Source: Ignavibacteriales bacterium (GTDB lineage: Bacteria > Bacteroidota > Ignavibacteria > Ignavibacteriales > Melioribacteraceae). Taken from it: DNA of 9,976 nt. The DNA lies in contig JAGVBL010000319.1 of NCBI GenBank assembly GCA_020059785.1, positions 1 to 9,976 on the forward strand, given 5' to 3'. Positions 1-6,911 of the stretch are shown here, one piece after another (positions within the stretch are counted from its first letter, which is position 1; the number at the start of each line of letters is the position of its first letter). Under the pieces are notes generated by a model, which was given only the letters and a program-made list of their open reading frames with translations, did not search any database and was not told where the DNA came from. The position numbers were made by a program, and so were the translations under genes.

Positions 1-16
1 AAAAAAAAGTTTCTCG

Positions 17-1921
17 ATGGAAAATTTAATTGGAAAACTAATTGATAATTACCGCATTGTTTCTGTTCTGGGCAAGGGCGGTATGGGTATTGTTTATAAA
101 GCTTATGACATTAAATTAGACAGATATGTAGCTATTAAAATGCTTAATGCACAGAGCTACGATAGGGAAAGATTTATTGAGAGATTTAAAAGGGAAGCAA
201 AAAACCAGGCAAAATTATCTCATCCAAATATTGTTACGGTATATGGATTTATTGAATATGGCGATTTGCTTGGTATTGCAATGGAATATGTTGAAGGTGA
301 AAGCCTGGAAAAAGTTATTCAGCGCCAGGGAAGATTTAATTTATATGATGTAATTTATATTCTTAAGCAAGCTCTTCTTGGATTAGGATATGCTCATTCC
401 AAAGGATTTGTTCACCGCGATATAAAACCTTCCAATATTATTCTAAACAAGGAGGGAATTACAAAGATTATGGACTTTGGAATTTCTAAATCTCTCTTTG
501 ATAAGAACATGACCAAAACCGGTTCAAAGATCGGAACAGTTTATTACATGAGTCCTGAACAAATAAAAGGTGATGATGTAACCAACCGTAGCGATATCTA
601 TTCACTCGGTTGCACTTTATATGAAATGATTGTCGGTATTCCACCTTTCGATTATCAGAGTGAGTATGAAGTAATGGATAGCCATCTTAAAAAAACACCG
701 CCTAAAATTTCTTCGAAACTTACCGGGATTCCCGAGCTTGTTGATAAAGTTGTTAGTAGGTCACTTGAAAAAAATCCGCTTGATAGGTACAGTAACTGCG
801 AAGAAATGTACAATGAGGTTCAGGAGTTAGATAAAGATGTTGCCAAATTGTACACAAGTTATTTCAAGAAAACAAACGAACGGTCAAAATCTTATAAAGC
901 ATTCTCAAGTATAGCATTTGCAGGTATTATCATTCTAATGATTGTACTCGCTTATTTTGTTTACTCTCAGGTTAATAAATTGCTTACAAGCAATAAACTC
1001 GATCAATTAAAAAAATACAGTATCCAGTCGCTCTTTTCATCGGAACAGGATAATAATAAATTCATTTCGATTAATAAAGTAACAAGCAATACGCTTTCGA
1101 ACCTAAATGCTGTCTATTTTGCAAATGATAAGTTTGCCGCTGCCGTTGGAGATTCCGGAACAATAATGGTTTCTACAACTGCCGGATTAGATTGGCAACC
1201 CAAAACTTTTAATAAGAAAATAAATTTTAGTGATGTATATTGTTCTTCTTCCGGACGCTCAATTCTAGTAGGGGATTCGTCTTCAATTTATTTCTCCAAT
1301 AATTTTCTGGATTCGCTTCAACAGATTCCTTTCCAGAAAGGATATACGTTTTTCCGCATTAAGTTTATTGATGATGAAACAGGTTTTATTACCGGCAACA
1401 AAGGACTAATTCTTAAAACGATAAATGGCGGAATTAACTGGTATAAAGTTGCCACTAACACCAATGAATTAATCTTCGATTTAGCTTTTATCGATTCGAA
1501 ACGCGGTTACGCTGTTGGCTGGAACGGAATGATTCTTAAAACTACTAATAGCGGCGAATCCTGGAGTAAAACTGAAAACAGCGGTAATGATAATTATTTT
1601 AAGTCGGTTGATTTTACTAAAAATGGTTACGGTTTGATAGTTGGCGGTGATGGTACAATACTCCGTTCAACAAATTATGGCGAACATTGGGAAGAAATGA
1701 AGATTACTGATATCGGGGGATTGCAAAGAGTTTTATTTATTTCAGAATATAGTGCAATGTTAATTGGTAATAGAGGGACGATAATGGTTTCCAAGGATAA
1801 AGGAGAATCCTGGAAACTTGTCGATTCGCATATTTTTTCTAATATGAATGATCTAGCTATAAATACTGATGGTACCTTATTTATGGTTGGTGTTAATGGA
1901 ATGATGTTTAAGATTGAATAA
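17..1921 (+). CDS. Transmembrane Ser/Thr protein kinase with C-terminal YCF48/BNR-like beta-propeller
   Basis: This looks like a receptor-type Hanks kinase that phosphorylates Ser/Thr on cytoplasmic targets. The kinase domain spans about residues 12-275: Gly-rich loop GKGGMG at 19-24, ATP-binding K41, helix-C E60, catalytic HRDIKPSN at 133-140 (D135, N140), DFG at 153-155, SPE at 179-181 and D193 of the RSDIYSLG motif. All catalytic residues are present, so it should be active. The activation loop (156-178) has T166, T168, S170 and T174 as possible phosphosites. One transmembrane helix lies at about 298-319. Residues 363-634 hold seven repeats of about 39 residues with a [VIT]G-x-x-G-x-[IM] core, mostly followed by a Trp strand, resembling YCF48/BNR propellers; this part should be extracytoplasmic. 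No PASTA domains are seen. The ATG at 17 fits family N-termini, but the frame is open to the window edge and no Shine-Dalgarno is visible, so a start further upstream is possible. The sensed ligand is unknown. murA follows 8 bases after the stop. Confidence 0.93.
   Translation: MENLIGKLIDNYRIVSVLGKGGMGIVYKAYDIKLDRYVAIKMLNAQSYDRERFIERFKREAKNQAKLSHPNIVTVYGFIEYGDLLGIAMEYVEGESLEKVIQRQGRFNLYDVIYILKQALLGLGYAHSKGFVHRDIKPSNIILNKEGITKIMDFGISKSLFDKNMTKTGSKIGTVYYMSPEQIKGDDVTNRSDIYSLGCTLYEMIVGIPPFDYQSEYEVMDSHLKKTPPKISSKLTGIPELVDKVVSRSLEKNPLDRYSNCEEMYNEVQELDKDVAKLYTSYFKKTNERSKSYKAFSSIAFAGIIILMIVLAYFVYSQVNKLLTSNKLDQLKKYSIQSLFSSEQDNNKFISINKVTSNTLSNLNAVYFANDKFAAAVGDSGTIMVSTTAGLDWQPKTFNKKINFSDVYCSSSGRSILVGDSSSIYFSNNFLDSLQQIPFQKGYTFFRIKFIDDETGFITGNKGLILKTINGGINWYKVATNTNELIFDLAFIDSKRGYAVGWNGMILKTTNSGESWSKTENSGNDNYFKSVDFTKNGYGLIVGGDGTILRSTNYGEHWEEMKITDIGGLQRVLFISEYSAMLIGNRGTIMVSKDKGESWKLVDSHIFSNMNDLAINTDGTLFMVGVNGMMFKIE
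1103..1918 (+). repeat. Seven degenerate propeller-blade repeats within the kinase gene
   Basis: The encoded residues 363-634 divide into seven tandem units of roughly 39 residues. Their cores read GDSGTI, GDSSSI, GNKGLI, GWNGMI, GGDGTI, GNRGTI and GVNGMM. A following S/T-x-x-G-x-x-W strand is clear in units 1 and 3-6 (LDW, INW, ESW, EHW, ESW). Unit 2 has lost the Trp and unit 7 ends at the stop codon before it. The repeats are degenerate at the protein level only; I see no exact DNA repeats. The count of seven matches a closed beta-propeller, which is an inference from the pattern. Confidence 0.75.
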
Positions 1922-1929
1922 GGCAATGA

Positions 1930-3195
1930 ATGGATAAATTTGTTATTAGAGGCGGAAAAAAGTTAAAAGGAACAGTTAGTGTTAGCGGTGCAAAGAATGC
2001 CTCTCTTGCTTTAATGCCGGCAACTCTTCTTAACTCTGGTTTAAATAGAATTGATAACACTCCGGAAGTGAATGATATCTTTACTATGATAAAACTTCTT
2101 AAACAATTGGGAGTTGAATCAGAATTTCATAATCATTCATTACTATTGAACACATCAAAAATTACCAGTCAGGTAGCACCATATGAACACGTTAAGAAAA
2201 TGCGTGCTTCAGTTTATGTTCTTGGTCCTTTGTTGTCGCGTTTTGGATATGCAAAGGTCTCAATGCCCGGCGGATGTGCATGGGGACCGCGCCCAATCAA
2301 CTTACATCTTGAAGCAATGAAAAGGTTAGGGGCAGAAATTTCTCTGGAAGAGGGCTACATTATTGCCAGGGCTAATAAATTGAAGGGTGCAAAGATTCAC
2401 TTTGATATTCCATCTGTTGGTGCAACTGGTAATGCTCTTATGGCTGCAACTTTGGCAAAAGGAACTACCTTAATTACCAATTCCGCAATAGAACCAGAAA
2501 TAAATCAACTTTGCGATTATCTCAATTCAATGGGAGCAAGAATTTCAGGCATTGGAACAACGACTTTAGAAATTGAAGGGGTTGATGAGCTGTTCCCTAA
2601 ACAAATTAAAAATATTCCAGATAGAATAGAAGCAGGTACATTGCTTATTGCCGCTGCTATAACTCATAGTAAAATCTCTCTCGCCAATATCGAAGTCCAA
2701 CATCTGGATTCTGTCCTTATAAAGCTAGAAGAGAGTGGTGTTAAGTTGTTACAGGAAAACGATTGTCTGGTATTAGATGCGGAAAATTCTTCTGCTAAAA
2801 GTATCGACGTATCTACTTCAGTTTATCCGGGATTCCCAACTGATATGCAAGCCCAGTGGACTGCTTATATGACTCTTGCCGATAGCATTTCAACCGTGAC
2901 TGATACAATTTACCTTGACAGGTTTAACCATGTTCCGGAACTAAACCGTCTGGGAGCAAATATAGAGCTTATCAATAATAGCGCGGTTATTAAGGGTGTA
3001 AAAAAATTAAAAGGCGCTAAAGTAATGTCAACCGATTTAAGAGCAAGTGCTTCACTAGTTCTTGCCGGACTTGCAGCAGAAGGTACAACCGAAGTCTTAA
3101 GAATTTATCATCTCGATAGAGGTTATCAGAGAATTGAAGAGAAATTAAGAGCTCTTGGCGCCGATATTGAACGCGTAGCAACTACGGAATTCTAA
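1930..3195 (+). CDS. murA: UDP-N-acetylglucosamine 1-carboxyvinyltransferase (MurA)
   Basis: MurA catalyses the first committed step of peptidoglycan synthesis in the cytoplasm, moving enolpyruvate from phosphoenolpyruvate to the 3'-OH of UDP-GlcNAc. At 421 residues it has the usual length (E. coli 419). K22-N23 sit in the SGAKNA motif. The catalytic loop PGGCAWGPRP carries Cys116, the equivalent of E. coli Cys115 that fosfomycin alkylates, so it is not the Cys-to-Asp resistant type. D305 lies in GFPTDMQAQ, R371 in DLRASASLVLAG and R397 in the HLDRGYQRIE motif. All key residues are present, so the enzyme should be functional. The start at 1930 agrees with the family N-terminus; AAGG at 1920-1923, overlapping the stop of the kinase gene, can serve as its ribosome binding site. 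It lies 8 bases after the kinase gene and 1 base before the next gene, so it is probably in the same transcript. Confidence 0.98.
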   Translation: MDKFVIRGGKKLKGTVSVSGAKNASLALMPATLLNSGLNRIDNTPEVNDIFTMIKLLKQLGVESEFHNHSLLLNTSKITSQVAPYEHVKKMRASVYVLGPLLSRFGYAKVSMPGGCAWGPRPINLHLEAMKRLGAEISLEEGYIIARANKLKGAKIHFDIPSVGATGNALMAATLAKGTTLITNSAIEPEINQLCDYLNSMGARISGIGTTTLEIEGVDELFPKQIKNIPDRIEAGTLLIAAAITHSKISLANIEVQHLDSVLIKLEESGVKLLQENDCLVLDAENSSAKSIDVSTSVYPGFPTDMQAQWTAYMTLADSISTVTDTIYLDRFNHVPELNRLGANIELINNSAVIKGVKKLKGAKVMSTDLRASASLVLAGLAAEGTTEVLRIYHLDRGYQRIEEKLRALGADIERVATTEF

Positions 3196-3196
3196 A

Positions 3197-5398
3197 TTGA
3201 AATTCGTTACAACGAAATTTCCTTTCTTTACTTTCCTAATTCTTCTTCTCACTAACATTGCAATGATGTTTTTCCCTTTAGTGAATATTATAGGTTATGA
3301 GTTTTCTCTCATTAATGGTATTATCTTCTTCATACTCTCTGCTTTCAGAGCAATTACTACCTACGAAAGTAATTTCGATGATTCATTTACCAGTCATTTA
3401 AAAAAGAACAAAATATTTTTATTGATAAGTATTCTTCTCCCACTAATACTAGGAATATTTTCAACATTTTTATTTTCTGAATGCCCGCTCGGAGAAGGCA
3501 TTCTATTCTATTTCGTAATTTCGATACCAAACTTGTTCTTTGGTTACATAACAGGTTTTTGCATATCGATAATTCTAAATCGTTTCCGCATTCTAACTTT
3601 TATTATAATATTTATTTTAATTCTTCTTTTACCATTGATCGAATTTTATTTTAACCCGCAAGTCTACTTTTACAATGTAATTGTAGGTTTTTTCCCGGGG
3701 ACAATTTATGATGAAGACCTTACTGTGGATCGGCTTCTACTCTCATATAGGATCTTTCAATCCGCACTTTTCCTTGCAATAATATTTCTTGCATATAAAG
3801 TATCTACAAAAAAAATAAAAAAGACGACATTTATTTTCACAACTTTTTTGATTCTCTTGATATCTTTTCTTGCTAAACCATATTTGAGTTTTGCAACAAA
3901 CATGGAAAGATTAGAAAAGAATCTTACCGGCAAAGTAAAAACGGAACATTTTGACATATTCTATTCAAATAGTATTAATAAGAGCTCAATTTTGTATTTG
4001 GCATTGTTACACGAGTATTATTACGAACAGGTGAATCAAAAACTTGAACTTAATTTCAGAGAGAGAATTACTTCAATAGTATTCCGTGATGCAAATGAAA
4101 AAAGAAATTTAATTGGTGCCGGGAATGCCGATATTGCAAAACCATGGTTGAAACAGGTCTATTTAAATTTTCCGACATACATGGAAACACTGAAACATGA
4201 AATTGTTCACGTAATAGCCTCAGAATTTGGAACTACTCCTTTTAGAGTTGCTGATAATATAAACCCGACAATGATTGAAGGACTTGCAATGGCAATTGAA
4301 AATGATTACGACGGTTATGCCATTGATCATCTTGCTAAATTAGCATTCAGTTCGGGATATAAGGTTTCTATGCAAAATTTATTTACCGGATTAAATTTTA
4401 TGAATCACTATTCTTCCATTTCCTACATCTATGCCGGCTCATTCATTAAGTTTCTTATTGATAAATACGGAGTTGCTAAAGTAAAACAACTTTACAGTAA
4501 TACCGATTTCAGTTCAATACTCAACAATAACCTTTATAGACTGCAAGATGAATATGAAACATTCTTAACGAAGGATGATGTAAAGTATAACAGGAGTATG
4601 GCTCAAATGTATTTCGGAGGTAAAACTATCTTCAAAAAACATTGTGCTAGAACATCTGCTTATAAAACTAAAAAAGCTATTTCTATTTTTAATAACGGTA
4701 ATTATCAGGAAGCCGAAGTGTTATTTAATGATGTTTATAATTATTCAGGATCTTATTCAGCTTTACTAGGATTAACAAATTCCAGAATAAAACAAAAAAA
4801 GTATGATTTAGCAGAAAAGTACTTGTCTGAAGAAGCTCCAAAATTTATTGATTCACCATATAAATTTAACCTGGAATTAATACTTGGTGATCTTTATGTA
4901 TCAAACGATAAGTATGAATCAGCAAAAGCAATTTACGATAGCTTACTAATTCAAATACCATCCATGGATTATTACAACGAAGCATATGTAAGAACGCACC
5001 TATTAAAACAAGATCCTGTCGATCTTAAAAAATTTATTCTTGCAAACCGCAAAGAAAGATTTAACATACTTCGTTCTATAATCGATAAAACTGTTTTATA
5101 TGAAGCAATACCGATGATGATCTACTATAATAGTGATGATGCCGAATTGAAAAATTTAGTGCTATTTTTACAAAAGAAATTAGATGTTTTTGATATGATT
5201 TCTTGTTATGCAGTTATGAGGTTGTCGCAAGCTGCTGCAAGAATAGGTTATTATGAGATTGCAAAGGAACTTGCTGTTAAATCACTCTTGTTTAAAGATG
5301 ACGAATTGTTGATTCATCCATTAACCGAAAACCTTAAACTGATTAACTGGCTTTCAAATTTTTCGGAAGAAACGTTAAAGAATATTTCAATAGAATGA
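3197..5398 (+). CDS. Polytopic membrane protein with periplasmic gluzincin-like (peptidase MA) domain and TPR-like repeats
   Basis: No characterised family is recognised for the whole protein, but its architecture is clear. Residues 10-230 contain about seven hydrophobic helices (roughly 10-30, 36-54, 73-93, 102-127, 132-152, 183-200, 212-230). Lys/Arg-rich loops at 69-72, 129-131 and 201-209 put the N-terminus inside and everything after 230 in the periplasm. Residues ~246-400 resemble a peptidase MA-like gluzincin: HEIVH at 334-338 and, 23 residues on, E361 in MIEGLAMAIE as the probable third zinc ligand. Residues ~493-600 look like degenerate TPRs (NNGNYQEAEVLF, KKYDLAEKYL, NDKYESAKAIY). 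Substrate and role are unknown; a protease or a zinc-binding scaffold are both possible. The TTG at 3197 is the first possible start, since an in-frame TAG lies at 3176-3178. The first in-frame ATG (3263, residue 23) would cut into the first helix. No Shine-Dalgarno is visible, so translation is probably coupled to murA, which ends 1 base earlier. Its stop overlaps the next start. Confidence 0.8.
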   Translation: MKFVTTKFPFFTFLILLLTNIAMMFFPLVNIIGYEFSLINGIIFFILSAFRAITTYESNFDDSFTSHLKKNKIFLLISILLPLILGIFSTFLFSECPLGEGILFYFVISIPNLFFGYITGFCISIILNRFRILTFIIIFILILLLPLIEFYFNPQVYFYNVIVGFFPGTIYDEDLTVDRLLLSYRIFQSALFLAIIFLAYKVSTKKIKKTTFIFTTFLILLISFLAKPYLSFATNMERLEKNLTGKVKTEHFDIFYSNSINKSSILYLALLHEYYYEQVNQKLELNFRERITSIVFRDANEKRNLIGAGNADIAKPWLKQVYLNFPTYMETLKHEIVHVIASEFGTTPFRVADNINPTMIEGLAMAIENDYDGYAIDHLAKLAFSSGYKVSMQNLFTGLNFMNHYSSISYIYAGSFIKFLIDKYGVAKVKQLYSNTDFSSILNNNLYRLQDEYETFLTKDDVKYNRSMAQMYFGGKTIFKKHCARTSAYKTKKAISIFNNGNYQEAEVLFNDVYNYSGSYSALLGLTNSRIKQKKYDLAEKYLSEEAPKFIDSPYKFNLELILGDLYVSNDKYESAKAIYDSLLIQIPSMDYYNEAYVRTHLLKQDPVDLKKFILANRKERFNILRSIIDKTVLYEAIPMMIYYNSDDAELKNLVLFLQKKLDVFDMISCYAVMRLSQAAARIGYYEIAKELAVKSLLFKDDELLIHPLTENLKLINWLSNFSEETLKNISIE

Positions 5399-6804
5399 TT
5401 GACTTTTCTACAATATTACATAAATATGATTTTCTAAAAACTGCTGCTAAAATTGCTGAAGAGCGGAACGAAGAATTATATCTTGTTGGTGGATTTGTAA
5501 GGGACTTAATAATCAACCGAAGCAGTAATGAAATGGATTTTCTTGTAATAGGTAATGGACCGGCTTTCGCACTGGAGTATTCGAAGCGATTAAATGTCAA
5601 CCAAATTAATATTTTCAAAAATTTCGGAACCGCTCATTTCCATTACGAGGGATTCTCTTTTGAATTTGTTGGTGCAAGAAAGGAATCATATTCAAGAAAA
5701 AGCAGAAACCCGATTGTAACTCCCGGAACGCTTGATGATGATTTGAACCGGAGAGATTTTACTATTAACACGCTTGCTGTTTCACTCAATAAAAACAATT
5801 ATGGTTTACTAATCGATAAATTTAACGGCGCAACAGATATCGAGAATAAAATTATCCGTACTCCATTAGATCCGGAATTAACATTTAATGATGATCCGCT
5901 CCGTATAATGCGCGCATTCAGGTTTGCAAGCCAGCTTAACTTTCAAGTAGATAAAAGTACATTTGAAGCTGCAGCTAAGATGGCTAACCGCTTAACAATT
6001 GTGGCACAAGAAAGAATTACAGATGAGTTCTTTAAGATATTGGCTTCGCCTCAGCCGTCAATTGGTTTAATACTTCTTTACACCAGCGGTGTTATGAAAA
6101 TTATTTTCCCTGAAATTGCTGAAATGGGCGGTGTTGAGCAGAGAAATGAATATCATCATAAAGATGTTTTTTATCATACCTGTATTGTTGTTGATAATGT
6201 AGCAAATGTTAATGATAACATCTGGTTAAGATTTGCAGCCCTGGTTCATGATATTGCAAAACCTCAAACTAAAAAATTTATTGAAGGAATCGGTTGGACA
6301 TTCCATGGGCACGAAGAAATTGGTGCACGTATGATGAAATATGTATTTGAGAGGATGAAGCTTCCGACACATAAATTGGCATATATAGAAAAACTGATAC
6401 GATTACACTTGAGACCGATTGCACTGGTTGATGAACAGGTAACCGATTCGGCAATAAGAAGATTGATTGTTTCTGCAGATGAAGACCTTGAAGATCTTAT
6501 TATACTTTGCAGAGCCGATATTACAAGCAAAAATCCTAATAAGGTAAATAAGTATTTAGAGAATTATGAACTTGTAATGAATAAAGTTCATGAGGTAAAA
6601 GAAAAAGATAAATTAAGAGCATTCCAATCTCCTGTAAAAGGGGATGAGATAATGAAAGTTTGCAATATCCAGCCGTCAAAGTTAGTGGGGGAAATTAAAT
6701 CCGCGATTGAAGAGGCCATTCTTGACGGAAGAATTGGTAATAATTATGAAGAAGCTTACAGTTATCTTCTTAAAATTAAAGACCAATTTTTAACTAAAAA
6801 TTGA
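5395..6804 (+). CDS. HD-domain CCA tRNA nucleotidyltransferase / poly(A) polymerase family protein
   Basis: This is a class II nucleotidyltransferase of the PcnB/CCA family, which adds CCA (or part of it) to tRNA 3' ends or poly(A) tails to RNA in the cytoplasm. The family signature GGFVRD is at 32-37. The metal-binding motif, normally DxD, reads E46-M47-D48. RRDFTIN at 119-125 is the nucleotide-handling motif, and DPLRIMRAFRFA and ERITDEFFK follow as in the family. A C-terminal HD domain begins near HHKDVFYH (254-261) with the VHD motif at 284-286, as in HD-containing bacterial members with phosphohydrolase potential. The C-terminal region with the LVGEIKSAIEEAILDGRIG motif is also typical. 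At 469 residues the length is normal. CCA-adding, A-adding and poly(A) polymerase activity cannot be told apart here, so no symbol is given. Its ATG overlaps the preceding TGA as ATGA, with no visible Shine-Dalgarno, which suggests translational coupling. It is the last gene of the first block. Confidence 0.93.
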   Translation: MIDFSTILHKYDFLKTAAKIAEERNEELYLVGGFVRDLIINRSSNEMDFLVIGNGPAFALEYSKRLNVNQINIFKNFGTAHFHYEGFSFEFVGARKESYSRKSRNPIVTPGTLDDDLNRRDFTINTLAVSLNKNNYGLLIDKFNGATDIENKIIRTPLDPELTFNDDPLRIMRAFRFASQLNFQVDKSTFEAAAKMANRLTIVAQERITDEFFKILASPQPSIGLILLYTSGVMKIIFPEIAEMGGVEQRNEYHHKDVFYHTCIVVDNVANVNDNIWLRFAALVHDIAKPQTKKFIEGIGWTFHGHEEIGARMMKYVFERMKLPTHKLAYIEKLIRLHLRPIALVDEQVTDSAIRRLIVSADEDLEDLIILCRADITSKNPNKVNKYLENYELVMNKVHEVKEKDKLRAFQSPVKGDEIMKVCNIQPSKLVGEIKSAIEEAILDGRIGNNYEEAYSYLLKIKDQFLTKN

Positions 6805-6835
6805 AAGAATATATTTCATTCAATTTTGTAACTTT

Positions 6836-6851
6836 CGATTCGTTAAAATCG
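6836..6851. repeat. Short inverted repeat CGATT-6-AATCG in the intergenic gap
   Basis: A perfect 5-base inverted repeat (CGATT, 6836-6840; AATCG, 6847-6851) surrounds a 6-base spacer in the 107-base gap before the tolC-like gene. It could be a weak RNA hairpin or an operator half-site pair. It lacks a following T-run, so it is not a standard terminator. In AT-rich DNA a repeat this short can arise by chance, so no function is claimed. Confidence 0.3.
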
Positions 6852-6875
6852 TCATAATTAACAGTAATTTAGAAA

Positions 6876-6896
6876 TTGTGCAATTTTGAAGCACAA
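6876..6896 (+). promoter_or_regulatory. Perfect inverted repeat TTGTGC-9-GCACAA just before the tolC ribosome binding site
   Basis: TTGTGC (6876-6881) and GCACAA (6891-6896) are perfect complements around the 9-base spacer AATTTTGAA. The right arm ends 1 base before the AGGAG sequence of the tolC-like gene. It could be a 21-base operator for a dimeric regulator of the efflux operon, or a 5'-leader hairpin beside the ribosome binding site. The G+C-containing arms stand out from the AT-rich surroundings. The structure is seen directly; any regulatory role is inferred. Confidence 0.45.
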
Positions 6897-6897
6897 A

Positions 6898-6902
6898 AGG
6901 AG
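6898..6902 (+). promoter_or_regulatory. Strong Shine-Dalgarno site for the tolC-like gene
   Basis: AGGAG lies 9 bases before the ATG at 6912. It settles the start against the out-of-frame ATG at 6905, which is only 2 bases downstream of the site and opens no frame with a plausible protein. The chosen start also gives a complete signal peptide. Confidence 0.85.
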
Positions 6903-6911
6903 TAATGAGAA

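Noticed and set aside
147..353. Out-of-frame open frame inside the kinase gene
   Set aside because: It lies within the conserved kinase domain in another frame, has no ribosome binding site and yields no recognisable protein.
2272..2298. Possible fosfomycin-resistant MurA
   Set aside because: The catalytic Cys is present at residue 116 (TGT at 2275-2277), so the Cys-to-Asp resistance change is absent.
6802..6818. TGAAA-7-TTTCA repeat at the end of the nucleotidyltransferase gene as a terminator
   Set aside because: The stem has only 5 mostly A-T pairs and starts in the stop codon, and only a short, broken T-rich stretch follows. It is too weak to call a terminator.
6815..6858. Possible sigma-70 promoter elements (TTGTAA, TAAAAT, CATAAT) before the tolC-like gene
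   Set aside because: Spacers between the candidate -35 and -10 boxes are 12 or 21 bases, outside the usual 16-18, and no Bacteroidetes TTTG/TANNTTTG pair with correct spacing is found. A promoter is likely in the gap but cannot be placed.
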